Source: Dichotomocladium elegans (taxonomy: Eukaryota; Mucoromycota; Mucoromycetes; Mucorales; Lichtheimiaceae). From it: a stretch of 64,000 nucleotides of DNA. The stretch is from NCBI GenBank assembly GCA_025716815.1, contig JAIXMN010000012.1, forward strand, positions 310,001-374,000. Direction: 5' to 3'. The position numbers and the translations under genes were made by a program. The notes below the pieces were generated by a model, which was given only the letters and a program-made list of their open reading frames with translations, searched no databases and was not told the DNA's origin. Below, one piece after another: positions 26,400-39,113 of this stretch (position 1 is the first letter of the stretch; each line of letters begins with the position of its first letter).

Positions 26400-29300
26400 T
26401 GTCAGAAGAAGAAAGAACAGCAAATGTCTGGCAAAAGTCTTCGCAGACGACTAATTAAGCTGTATAAATAAGAGAAGGGAGAGAAGAAGCAGGTTACGCG
26501 GGAGACCCTTTTTTTTATTTATACTAAAGATTTCTGGATCAAAAGTTAGTCAAAAAAGGGAATGTCCAAAAGTGAAAAGTACGAATACCGAGTATATTTT
26601 TTTCTTCTTCTCTTGTCCTTGTCAAACCGAATCCTCAAAGTTTGCCGATAAGTTCATGTGACCCTTGCTACAACCGTGGTATTTTAGGTCTCTGTGCCTA
26701 GGCGCCATGGAAAGCGTTGTGTCATTATCGCGAGAGGGGAAGGGTAACATATTAAAGAAGAAAAGGCTAATAATACTCAGTTTGGGCAGGTGTGGAACCA
26801 ACAAATCTCGCTTGGCATACCAGATAAAAGGCAATGTTGCTATCGTTATATCGACATTGTCATAGGAAGCCCAGAAAGAGGAAGATAAATGTGCATAGGC
26901 GGCATTGTCGGAGCATACAACCAGCTTATCATACATATGCGTACACAGGTCATTGCATAGCTGGGGGGGGACACCAAGGGCAACCAAAAGCAGTAACAAC
27001 TACAACAGGGCCGCTCTTGTGGCAAAAACGACCAATCGATTTTACATTCTAGTCCTCGTAATCTGGCCTGATAAAAGGCATACATGTCCGATGTTTAGTG
27101 ACTCTCAAAAAGTGGCTGTGAGCGTGTGTAATAGGAAATGAACTGGGTTGCACAGACAGACGTTCTTCTGTACGCATCGAAAACACCAATTAGGAAACGA
27201 AAGCTTTTCAGACGCCGTCCTCTCAGGATATCGCACATTAGGAACAATGAGGTGCTGAGGTATCGTGAAAGTGAGATTGTATTTTATTTACATGGATAGA
27301 ACAAGGCAAAGCAGGACATACTTAAACAATAGCGAACCTGTGATGTCGACTCCCTCTACCTCTGTGCTTTTCTCTTTGTAATACAGGGTGGGGATCGTAC
27401 AAGGCATACTGCTGCACTAGCGTAGCATGTTTGATAAGCCCCTATCATCTTCGTTTCACCATAGCGATCCCTGCCTTTGCGGTATAAATATGATGAAGGT
27501 ACGAAGCAATGGAGTAAGTTCAGCGCTGTCATTCTCATAGCAACGCACCTAAGCCAGAAAGTGAGAGTCGCTGGTTTTGAATTTGACGTTGTGCAAAAAG
27601 AAATCTTTTGTGTCTTCATTCTAAAGCAGTCAAATGAGTATCCGATCTCCCTCGCTCTTTTTTCTTTACAAAGATATAGTGTAGATGCTTATATGGAGCT
27701 ATGAAATGAACCGCGCTATGCATTTTACTCCGAGGACAAAGAAAATTACTACCTCTTTGTAAATGCTTTGGTGTTTCGGCTGCTCCTAAACAACCAGGAG
27801 TAAATACGCATACAGTGGCGGCCTGTTATGATGATGCCCTTGATTCCCGCCAAATCATATCACTATAACGAGTTGGAATAAGCCCTGTCCGGTCAATGTG
27901 ATTCCGTAAAAGCGTATCGCTCAAGCGAAATACCACTGTAACGGGTATCATTATAACGGGCGACCACCGCATTTCATATCCATACAGCCCAGAAATAGGT
28001 CAAACGTTATGATGAAGATCCTGAAAGCATTCTCGGGAAGAAATCTCCAGCAATTTCTTCTTTTATTCAATAACTCTAGCGATATTCTGATTTTATGCAG
28101 TCTGTCCATGAAGCAGACATCGTTCAAGGGTGAAGAAATGGGGGAAAATAAGTTTAACAGCGCAACATAAGTGGTGAGCCAGATATTCACATTACGTATG
28201 CAACACCATAGGTGTTTTAAACACCATTCCATGCTGCTGACCTATTAATGTTAGTTTATGAACTTTGGGACGTACGAAAAAAGAGAATGTTTGATGATGG
28301 GACCAATATCCGCTGCAATAAAACAGTGACGGGGCGTATTTGAGCTTTTCCGATACGTCCCTTGATGAAATAAATGCCCAGGCACCTGGAGACGAAGGGA
28401 GATCTCTTCTCATGTATAAGGATATTTCGCATAGTTCAGTCGATGCACATAGGGAAGCATGTTCGCTCGACAGGATACCAGCATCCGTATAATATTCACG
28501 CCCGTATCCTTCAGAATGGAAAATCAAATTGCGCGGTTCTGTTGGAGAACGTTCAAGCAAAGACGATGAATAATGAACGAGGTATGGCTTCAGAGGTTCT
28601 TTTAGAGATCCTACCACATATATTTGTATGACGATCGTCGCAACATCTCGAAAGATTTCGTCACAATGTATTTATCTCATCAGTCGTTGATTCGATGTTG
28701 TTCTTATATCAATGCAATGTTTGGTGCCGCAATCAAACCTTCATCTGTACAGTCATAGTGATAGAAGATAAACGTAGCCTTGTCCCTATGTTAGCTTTCA
28801 ACGCGTCCCACCCTCTTTCCATGTGACACCAGGCTGTACACTGCAAAGTTGACCCGACAGAGTAAAGCCTTTATTTAGAGTCGTTGGCCATCTTGGTACC
28901 CTGCACAAGTTAGAATCGAAGCACGCGAGCGCTATGGCTGTGTTTCGACTGAGACGTCTATCGCAGTTGCCGATTGTAGCAACGCCCTCACGGCTTCTTG
29001 CATTTGAGGTGCTGGATGTACTTGGTAGTTATGATATATATACTGGATTTCCCGGTAAGATATCCAACCGAAAGATGCCTAATTCTCCATGCAAGTATCA
29101 GGGCAAGAACTCCTCATAGACAAAAGGCCTTTTTGTCATGTTACTCTACGTGGTGTCCGCGCCTAAAGAATAAAAGACTACCACCACTGCGGTGGCGATG
29201 GCGGTTGCGGCGGCGGCGGCTAAAAGTAAGCATGGGGCGACCATGAGCCCCAACCGTATATAGGGGAGAGTCCACTCTGTAGCCGTTCCGCAATATCACG

Positions 29301-31471
29301 ACCGTATGTCCTTTTGCGCAGTGGGACAATGCTGATGAAGCAACAATGTCGTAGTATGTTTCCTGAGAACTCTGGGTCTCGACTCCCTACAATCGCATGT
29401 GCCAAACCTTTTCGCGTATGTTACAGTATTCTTCTTGGTGAGGCGCCCCTAAACAGAACAACGTGAAATAAAGGGGTTTAATCATTTTCAACTCATCCCA
29501 CCCCAATATCATTTCAAGATGTGATAAAAGTGGCACACCGAGGCGGCCTTCGAGTGTACAAGTGCTGTATCTCTCTAATATTCCGAAGCTCGTCTCCTGT
29601 GGCTGTTGTGCAGAGCTCAGGAAGGTTGTTACGATCCAGACCGAGCTACGTGTCGCATTCGGACACACGTGGCATCGATCGCCGACGCGGATCACGCGTT
29701 TCAAGCACATGTGCACTTTCATCTCATTCACTAAAGCGGTTATGTAATACTACCTTCCTCTCCACTCCAAGTCCAGACCTGTCCACCCCTTTACAAAAGC
29801 AAGTCTTTCACTTGGAAATATCTCTTGTACATATCTTGTGCAATTTTTATTAAAAATAAATAAATAGATTGTTCAGTCGTCCAACCCTAGGAACAAGTCA
29901 TTTGGCGGTACTGACACACCTCTGAGGTTGCCTCAAAGGAAGCTGCACAAAAACCCAAGGAGGTGTAGCATAAGAAGATTATTTCTATGATCATTGAAAA
30001 GGGTGGCTTCGGACCTGTGGGATACTCTTTATAGCCTCAACGGTATTGATCACAGTTAGAGTCGGATGATGCACGTGGGACTACAATGGGCGCTAGACTA
30101 CGCTGATACCCTTGGCTCCAACCAGAAAATCACATCACAGAGAGAACTATCCTTCAAACAAACAGATGCAATGAACGCGCGATATACTAGAAGAGTGTAT
30201 ACATATTCTCGCTATAACAATAGATATTTGCAACCTGTGTGTGCTTTGTATGTCGAGTGTAGCTGGTCATTTGTTATACCGGCCAAAGATCTTTTTCAGA
30301 CAAGCTGGTATACTCCCATCATTGGTTCGTTGATGATCTTGAGTGTTTGCTGAATGCAAAAGTTCTGGATAGTATTCAAGTACCAGTTATACAAACAGGT
30401 CAAGGTCCTCTCGGATATTGGTTGAACCCTCGGTTGCCGCTGTTGGTGATACTGCGAGGTCGAAAAGCGAGCTAGGGACTGTTCGACAATGCCTTCATCG
30501 TCACTCTGTTCAAATATTTGGCATCGGGTTTATACATATTGGACAAGGGACCACTGTGAAGATCGAGTTTATCCTCGGCAAACTCACGTGCTGCAAAGAT
30601 AGACGCGGAGACCTAAGCGCAAGTTGTCGAGCTTTCCCCCTCCCCCAAGTCATTAGTTCTGCGTACGTATCGGCTATAGCAATGGATGGTCTTCTAGCCA
30701 GTCGTCCCTTCTTCGGTATCAGCTTTATTCGCACAAATACACCCTTTGGCCGAACAATAAGAAGCAAGTCTACTAAACGCATCTGGTCCAAGATATCCTC
30801 AGTCGCACCTTTTCCGGGCAAAACCCAATTAATCGCCGTCTTTGAAGCTCAATCACATCAACGAGATGCTTCACCCTCCCTCCCCTAGCCTGTCATGAAT
30901 TCAGAAAGTCGTTGCAGATGCTGTGGATCTGAATTGACAAGGATACAGCCCATGAGTTCTTGAAGAAGTTTCTATCAAGCGCCGTGATTGAGCTGTAGGT
31001 GGAAGTGGATCTAATGCGGCCTAACGTCCCTCATGGCTACTTATTGGTGACAGCCTGGGTTTCCCCCCCTGTTCTTATCGACGCAATTGGCTGTACGGAT
31101 TGATTCTAAAAACGAACCGTCCAGCAGCATGGCTAAGGATATTCCTAGCAAGAGCAGGGTTCCCACTATGCTCTCGGAAACCGCAGCATCCTGTGGCGTT
31201 TGGCTATAGATGGCTAAATAATGCCGACACTCTTAATCATTTCCCTCCCGGTGTTATTGAATGTTCTTCAAGGTAAATATTCTGCCTACGTATATCAATT
31301 CTGCTGTCAACAACGAGTGACTATCATAGGGTTACCGCCATTCATAGAGGCAAAAGGGCGAGTGATCTGAGGAAAACAGAGGAGAAGGCGGAAGAAAATA
31401 TTAAAATAACGGATAGGCAAAAATAAAAAATAATGCTGCTTATGGTGTTTTTGCAGCTGGTATTGACATCG
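26400..31471. other. 5-kb gene-poor region with transposon remains
   Basis: Nothing here can be assembled into a supported gene. Short frames (for example near 28192-28617 on minus, 29387-29731 on minus and 30418-30888 on plus) have no motif I recognise and no consistent splice sites. One miniature inverted-repeat element lies at 27811-27971. The rest may be decayed transposon sequence or regulatory DNA of the flanking genes. Confidence 0.5.
27811..27971. mobile_element. Degenerate MITE, pogo/Tc1-like termini
   Basis: The left end (TACAGTGGCGGCCTGTTAT, from 27811) and the reverse complement of the right end (ending about 27971) match over 20 of 26 positions. The right end reads ATAACGGGCGACCACCGC. 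The left end is flanked by TA. Internal copies of the CACTATAACG-type motif occur. It has no coding capacity. The termini match those of the element at 45149, so both belong to one family. The mutated right end suggests an old insertion. Confidence 0.7.
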
Positions 31472-34435
31472 TTAGTTTTGCTGAGGAATTAATGGCGGAT
31501 TAGAAACGGGCGCACGAGGTTTCACGGTTGTACGAGTCGTGCGACGTTGCGACTTGGCCGAGCTTCGTTTGAGAGTCGCGCCAACTGACGCTGATCGTTG
31601 AAGGGGGGCAGGCAAGGGCTCGTTATTGCTTGGATCCTCAGAGAGCCAATTAAAGCTGCCGGCTGGAGGGACAGTAGCACTTTTGATAGCAGGAGGAGGA
31701 GGAGGAGGTATTACAGGTTGGGTATCTTGTGGTATCTGATGAATCTCTGTCGACAGACGTGTATCGACTTTGAGTTTTCGGTCTTGGGACACTGCCCGAA
31801 ACCGAGGTTGATCCTGATTTGCACTTAGTGCTGCCTGTGTTGCCGTTGTAAAAGCCTGATCTTCAACTTGCTGGTCTTCTTGATCTCCGTTTTCATCAGG
31901 CCTGCAGAGTTCATCATTGCTGCTGTCAGGGCGTTCTTCGCGTAACATGCTGATATGATCTTCAGGCTCATCAAATGTGGTCGTGGATGGCGTCGAGGGC
32001 AGATCAAAATCAGAAAAGTGATCCTCTTCTATGTCTCCATTCGTATCACCACCATATAAGTGATCAAAGCCATACTCAATTCCACCCGTGATCGCCGACG
32101 CGCTATGAAGGTCCTTGTCTGCAAAAAGGGTTGCGGAATTTACAATCAGATCTTCGATCACGCAGTCGCTAAACCATTCACCGGGCGACTTTTGAGCATT
32201 GTTGTGGTCTTGAAATATAGCAGGAGTGAAGATCAATGATATGTTTTGGACATTCATCTTGTTCTTTTCCGCACGCGACACCAATCTTTGTACACACATA
32301 TCAGCATCATGTACCCCAAAACGTCCTTGTCTACGCTTAACCGTTGCTTACTTTGCGAGATGGTCTATTAGGATTTTGAGAGTATCGTAGTTTGCGGGCG
32401 GTAGCTTGACAATTCGTGTCAAAAGGTTCATAAGACGCAACTCTTTATCCGGGATTTCTATATGCGCACATGAGATACACTGGTAACTGTCAACAGCTTT
32501 GTGGGTGCTTACGAGAGTAGGCAATACGGTCGCTCAATTTGAAGGGAAACAAGGGCGAGTCCAGCTCACGCAGGAAGATTTTTATGAGCGAGGCCAAGCT
32601 AAATACATCGTCCGGTACATCGTTATGGCCAAGCACAACGCCTGGCTCGTCCCGCTCGAAGCAATGCTTAAGCTTGGTAATATTTCTCTCTTTACCTGAT
32701 ATCCGATAGATACCCTCGCGCTCAAAACCTCCCTGGCGCTCGATGGACTCTATGCACTTTACCACCAAAAGAGGAGGCGATCGTTTATATTGGTGTGCAT
32801 AATCCACCAAAGATGTACCAAAGAGCAAGTCTTTTTAAACATCTGTGAGAAACTAGCCGGGACTGGTTCATATTTATCCGTTCCATTTCTAGCTTACACT
32901 GGCATTCGCCGGCGTGGTAGTTACGGTAATAGACAGGCGGTGGCATTGGATATCGTCGGGGGTCGACTGCTATACTGTAGAGACCCATGTCTTGATCCGG
33001 GTTTATTGCCGAAACCACATTCCTTGTGTGTACAAGAGAACGATGGGCGCTCGTCCATCTTGCACCTTCTTCTTCCAAGATAAGGTCCAATACCTCCTTG
33101 ACGATTTGCGCTTTTTCAGCTATTTGGTTCTGCATTGTTTTGATCGCATATTCGTTTGCTGCAGCGTGTCGCTTGTTCAGGTTATCGAGCTTCCGGACAG
33201 CTTTTCTGTAATCCTTATCTGTAACACTGTTTAGCCTCCTGAGCATGATGATTTCAGAATATATCTATTCTCACCTGCATCTACTACTTCGACTTTCAGT
33301 TTAGCCATTCGCGCGTTCTGGCGCGCGGGATCAGCATGATGGCTGCCCATGTTGAATTGCTTCATGAAACGTTCAATCCTCCTGGGAGACGACACAGAGG
33401 GTGTCACTGGCGTTGGTTGGAGGTCAAGAGGCTGAGTGCTGCTCATTGCAGACGAGAAGGACATGGGAGAGCACGGAATAGGTTCATCTACGCTATGTGT
33501 ATCCGCAGAACCGTAGCGCGTTGATGCTGATAAACTGAAAGTCATTGGACTCGTTGCACTGATAGGTGTCATTAAGGTCGTAGATGTGCTGCTCCGCATA
33601 AGAGGTGGTGTAGTCGGCGTGGTCGGGGTCATGATTATATTCTGAATCTTTTCGATTTCATGCCATTTCTGATAATACACTTCTTGAGCCTGTAGCCACG
33701 CACGTCTGTTCAGTGTATATGTCCATCGTATCCTACATAGTAATATCTTACTCACCTCCGGGATTTCATGCGTACGAGTCTGGATGTACAGCTGGCCAAC
33801 ACTTCGCATGTTTTTCCTGTGCAATCGCCGCGATCGATCTTGTTGTTCCTTCAAGAACCGGTGCCCAAATTTTAATACATAAATAAGGAGCCCCCCTTTT
33901 CCGTCTTTATACCTTGAGGTCAGCCAAGCGTTTCAATTGACCCTTCATAGTCTGAATGTATTTCGCCCGTAAAGGCCTCTGTGCAATACTTGCGTTAACA
34001 TGGGCAGTGAAAGCTTGGTACATGCTTGTCGTCATGCTAGGTTCTCGATTGGGCGGTTCGTTTTGATGCAAGTGAGTGATTATCTTATCTAGCGAGTTTT
34101 GATACCCCTCTTCAAGCTCAACGCTTTTGACCACACCATTATGGGGTATAGCAGTATCGGGTCAATTTGGATGCTCTCTGTGTTTTCCCGTTCCTTTCTT
34201 TTTGTTACCGTTGTCGAATATAGGTAATGATCCTCATCAGATCATCGCTCGAATCCTTCATGATAGCGTCTATCACAGCCGATTGGGCGAAGACAGTCTT
34301 CTCCAGATCGGGATCTTCGCTCAAAGGCTTCTGTATTTGCCGTATTTTATCTCTGTTAGTCTTCTTGTCTAGATAGGTTTGGGACACATGGTGGTGTGTG
34401 TGTCTACCATGCCGACAATTTACCGTAGGTGCCAT
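31472..34435 (-). CDS. F-BAR and RhoGAP domain protein, Rgd1-like (803 aa)
   Basis: Exons are 34424-34435, 34209-34330, 33913-34123, 33756-33848, 33275-33689, 32898-33218, 32513-32830, 32352-32457 and 31472-32285, 804 codons with stop. It should stimulate GTP hydrolysis by Rho GTPases (Rho3/Rho4 for yeast Rgd1) at curved membranes during polar growth. Seen: an N-terminal F-BAR-like helical region (YIRQRVELEEGYQNSLDKI, then helices with a Ser/Thr/Pro-rich insert near residues 165-245); a RhoGAP domain from about 393 (LFGTSLVDYAHQY) with the arginine finger at about 434 in REGIYRISG and IKIFLRELDSPLFPF; MNVQNISLIFTPAIF; and a disordered Ser/Pro-rich tail. The first coding exon is only four codons. 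The exon 6/7 junction uses donor GTAAGC at 32897, because the GT two bases earlier breaks the frame. Confidence 0.93.
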
Positions 34436-35837
34436 TTTGATGAGTTTCCTTTTTGTAAGACAGTGCTGTAGCTCTGATGACTGTTCTGGTGATCGCGATG
34501 TGAGTCAATGTTGATGTGACGCCACAAGGTGTTTTCCACGAAATGAAGTTTGAGGTGGCGGGTAACGAGGGAGCGTGAGACTTATGCCGAGAAAGGGAGA
34601 AAGGGAAAGAGAGAGATAACTTGCGAAAGAAGAGGAAGACGAGGAATAGGGAAAGGGTGCCTGGTGTCACTGCAGAAGAATAAATTAAGAATAAGGAAAA
34701 AAAGCGGCCTTTGTGTTACATGTGAACAACGACGATCCTGTTGTTCCACCAAAACCTAACATTGTTCATGTACAACTCATCATCAGCGGATGACCGTGTA
34801 CAAAATAGAACTGTAATTTACTCATGTGTGTTACTGGCAATACATACGGACTTCTTTAGTGGTTCTGCATTCCTCGTCTTATTCAAATGCGGGGGTGAGA
34901 GAAGGGAGACCTTACCATGTATAGTATGTAATTCCGGCTAAACTATTACAACCTTTTTCTTCGTCCAACTTTAATTTTTTGGCATAGTGAGCAGTCTGCT
35001 TTCAATGAAGTTAGCTGATCTCTTTGTTCTTCAATCCACAATAAAGGGACGCTATGCTTGAATGACTGCCTGGGCACTGCTTTACCTCTTGTTAGAAGTC
35101 TCCAAAAGAATCGCCTTTTTTCAGGAACCTACAAGACAAAAGTGAGAAATCAACTCGAGATTGTCAACAAGTGGCTCTGATGCTATAAAAAAGGGAGAAT
35201 CATGTGTGCGTGCGTCCTTCAAGTCACATTACTCCTCTTTATTGAAACACGAAACCATCATAGTCTTGGGTTTGTTTATCTGTTGCCTGTTTTCGCGTAG
35301 ATGCCTGATGTACATATCGATGCAATCAAAGGCACCCCTATAGGAGTTAGTGTTGACTCCAGTGTATAATAATGAACTGACAGTCTTGGAGTTTCCCATG
35401 TTTTCGAGAAACTTAGTGTCAAGTATAGCAAACTAGAAACGCAGCATTCCTCACATGCAGACCGCTAAGAAGAAGCGAGATGAAAATTGTAGATCTCTGT
35501 ATTAGATAAATCCCGGTAGAGGATGGTTGAAGGTACACGGTAATGTGCTACATTGGTTTCTCAATACAACTTCCTCAAGTACAAGTAGCCATACTGCTAG
35601 TACAACGCCTTTCAGGACGAAATGTGGACAATCAAATTGAGAAATGTGAGGGTCAGAGATTTAAAAGACAATGCCATTTTCAGTCCTCTCTATATGTTAT
35701 ATTACATGTTTAATGCTACTAATGATACATAAAAGATGAATTTTAGAAACGATCTTTTTCTTGGAAACGCCAAATGACATGACGTATGTAGATGAAGAGG
35801 AATGAAAAATGAAAATATAAAAGTGCAAGAATAATAT
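34436..35837. other. Intergenic, 1.4 kb
   Basis: Upstream region of the RhoGAP gene and 3' flank of the MIU-motif gene. No coding or structural features seen. Confidence 0.55.
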
Positions 35838-38800
35838 TTAGTCCATCACAGCTGCGCGTAGATTTGCCGCAATATGTTTGAATAGCTGACGCCCTCCACT
35901 AAATGGGTCGTCCATTGGTCCCCATTCTACTTTCCAAGGCGCTCCATCTGCAAGTTCCTCGATTTCAGACCAGTTATCAAACACGGGTGTACTGTCCAGC
36001 GGTACATCGCGTCCTTGCGTAGTCTTGATCGACAAGATCTTGCGCGTCCGGTAGGTTGCGACAATATGGATCCTCCGGGCCAGATCCTTACCTGTATCGT
36101 TTGGATGAACCCTTATCCAGACACTATAGCGTTGATGAATACATTTTCTAAACCTCGTTCGTTTTTGGCTTCAATTTACCGCTGAGACGGGTCAATACTT
36201 GGAATAGTAATGTGTCGATCCTTTGGGTTGGCTAGATAAATGACGATTTAATATCCACTCATTTATGCGTTCTTCAAGGACCTCAGTATCAACTAACATT
36301 TGGGTATATTCGGTAGCGCTTTCTCTGCAGCTGCTGTATTTGATATATTTGGTCTACTCGGCTCCTTCTTCTCGGGAGTGCTTTGCGCAGGATAATATCC
36401 ATATTCGTTTGATGGAACTATATATATACATGGAATTTACTTTACCTCTGTGTTTTCAAGCAATTTGTTGTGTATAGTCAAACAAACCTTCGCCCATATA
36501 AAATGGTTCCGGGGCTGGGCTTTGCGTCATCATACCCGAGCAATGTTGCGAGCTATGATGCCACAACGGCTGTGTCGATGTGTATAAAGTGTCATGGTAC
36601 GTAACGGGCGTCGTAACAGATTGCGACACTGAAAGGTTCAGATATTGCTGTTGTGATTGACCTGCTTCCGGAGGAAGCACCAAGGATGGCATTGAGTACG
36701 AGTAATGTCGTTGCTTCCTCATCTGTCCAGCTCGGGGTCCGTTTGTAATGAATTCCCGGGATTCTTGCGTCAACTGAGTCTTATCTGTCTTTCCGTGTAT
36801 GATACTTTCCGTAGATAAATCTACCAAGATTTCGTCCAAGTGCGTCTGCATTTCACCTGTCGACGGTGTCCCACGAGCATGCAGCAACGGCTCATCATTT
36901 GTACTCTTCGCTGGTTTAGTAACTCGGCTTTTCGTTGGTGGGAGGACCGTGATGCCGAAAGTAGGGTCAATGCGCGTCGCTGTAGATCGTTTACACTGTT
37001 GATGTTCGGAACCTCTGGTAGGCACCTTATTGCTCTTTGGCGACTTTGGGGTGTTAATTTCCTCGATCGGATCTGTCTGAATAGCAACCGTTACAGCGAT
37101 TTTGGACTTGGATCGCCGCTTCGAAGAAGTCCTCACAGCACTGTTGTCTTCTGACATGTCATTTTCTGAGATGTTGTCGTCAGAGAATTCGTCGTCCATT
37201 GTATCCATATTAACCATGTCCTCGTCGTCGAGGTAATTTACTGAATTAAACATCGGATAGGCGGCCCAATTGCACTTGATTTTAACAGAAGACGTGGTCG
37301 CCGGATTCGATGTTCCTGTTGATATAATGTGGGCAGTCCTGTCGCAATTACTTTCCTGGTCATCCTCGTCTTCTGATGGCTGTGTACTTTCTACAGCATA
37401 GCTGTCGGCGAAAGGGTCCAATTGCGCACTACTGTAGGTCAAGCTATTGATTTCGACCGATGTTTCCCTGGCTTTTACTGGGGAATCCCGCCGCCGAATT
37501 ATGAAGTCCTCTGAAAAATTGTCATCTTTGCTATCATTATCCTCGTAGTGACTGCAGCGAGAGGTGAGTTCCCGAGTGGATGCTTCGTCTGGTTTATGAC
37601 CCGTATTTAAGATCCCGATAGGTCGGAAAGGTACAGCACCACAGGATTTTGGCGCCGCATCTTCCAGTGGTACAAGATCCGTGGTATTGTTCTTTGGGAG
37701 CAACGCAATCTGTGATATAGCAGGCGGTAAAATATATGGATTGAGTGGAGGCGGTGGTGCCCAGTCATTACGCGATACGATGGGCGGTTCTGTTCCAGAC
37801 ATGTGAATGGAAACATTGCTATGCTCCTTGTGAAGTTTCGGCAGCGGTTTGGACTCTGTCGATTGATTTTCGTCGTGGTGACAGGAAGGCACAACGGGCA
37901 CGATAGCATCTATATCCTTTTCAGTTGAATGACCAGAAAAAAGTTTGAAGCCCACTGTTGGCGCTACACGCCGATGCTCCTCTTGTGAGCGCTGTCCAAT
38001 TGCGGACTGCTGGTTACTGGCATCGTAGAGTGGTTGCTGGTGTCCTTGTGAACGACATGAATCGTCTGTGGATCGAGCATATGGGTTAGATGCTGGTTGT
38101 GAATGAAATTGAGCATGTGATAGACGAGGAGCCGGTGGAATAATCGGATGCACATTATTCTCATGGGCAGGAGTGGGCGTGGGCTTTGTTGAAAAAGATC
38201 CATACGTTATGGGCTGGGTAGTGAGTTCACATGAGGTAGAATTAGTGGTGAACTGCGGTGCTGAAACGGTTAGTGGTGAATGAGCGTTAGAGTGCCGAGG
38301 TGGAATATTTATAGATAATGGCGAACTTTCGTCATTTAAAGATATCGGGATACTGCTTCGTTTTGTGCCACTTTCAGTATTGTTTGCGGGTGAAGATCCG
38401 CAACCAGCATTTAAATATGGTGGCGCAGTAAAGGTGTAAGGCGATGACAATCGCTGCTCTTCCCTGTAAGCGTCAGGTACCGAAGAATCAGGACGTGAGC
38501 TTGAGCCCGGAGATGACATTATGGTGGTCTTTGAACGCAAAGAGCACCTTACGGAGTCTGTACCTACTATGGAGTATCAATTATCTAATGAGCATCCACA
38601 TATATCCAAAAATATTCATTTCGCAATTCACGCGATGTGTGTACCGGTATGTTGGGTATTGTGATAAGCGACGGGCTTTGCAGGAAGTGCTGGTGGGATA
38701 GTTGATACAGGTCTTCCTTGCTCAGGCGTTATGGGTGATGGCACTTGTATATCCTCCCTCTCTGCGTCAAATTCTTCTTGAAGGCGCCGCGCGAACTCTT

Positions 38801-39113
38801 CGTCCGAGAGAACTTGATTGTTGTTTAATGTCACCAACGATGGTTGCTGTGTAGACTGGCGACCGGAGGTATTTACGCGCTCATGGTCATGCTCTATCCG
38901 CCTTGCTAGCGCGCTGTCTGACGCTGGGGGTAAAGGACATTCTTTTTCCAGCTCTTCTTGAATAGCCCTTGCAACCTCCGCATCAAGCAGCTCTTGTTCT
39001 TGACGGCGTGCTTGCTCCACCCGCCAAAGCCGATCTTCCTCCAACTGTAGTTTTTTTTGAAGCTTGAGAGACTTATTGTTTTTGTGATTTTTGCTCGCGA
39101 ACAAGTGTCGCAT
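35838..39113 (-). CDS. Large disordered protein with MIU-like ubiquitin-binding helices and a conserved-looking C-terminal domain (1008 aa)
   Basis: Exons are 38645-39113, 36488-38563, 36298-36417, 36180-36231 and 35838-36147, 1009 codons with stop, phases consistent. Seen: near the N-terminus two MIU-like helices, DAEVARAIQEELEKE at about 44-58 and SDEEFARRLQEEFDAE at about 103-118, plus a weaker ALARRIEHD copy between them. MIU motifs bind ubiquitin in proteins such as CCDC50 and RNF168. The large second exon encodes about 690 residues of Ser/Pro/Asp-rich disordered sequence with acidic patches. The last about 115 residues (from RHITIPSIDPSQR through YSVWIRVHPNDTGKDLARR to the end) look like a compact ubiquitin-like or RA-like domain that I cannot name. 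The second intron has two AG acceptors 6 nt apart. Whether the true start is 39113 or lies in upstream exons is unresolved. Confidence 0.72.

Noticed and set aside
28192..28617. 141-codon minus-strand frame in the gene-poor region
   Set aside because: No recognised domain and no consistent exons; could be transposon debris but I cannot show it.
29387..29731. 114-codon minus-strand frame with a CHVC motif
   Set aside because: A single CxxC pair in a degenerate region; no second pair or splice-consistent extension found.
30418..30888. 156-codon plus-strand frame
   Set aside because: Unbiased composition, no motif, an equally long frame on the other strand.
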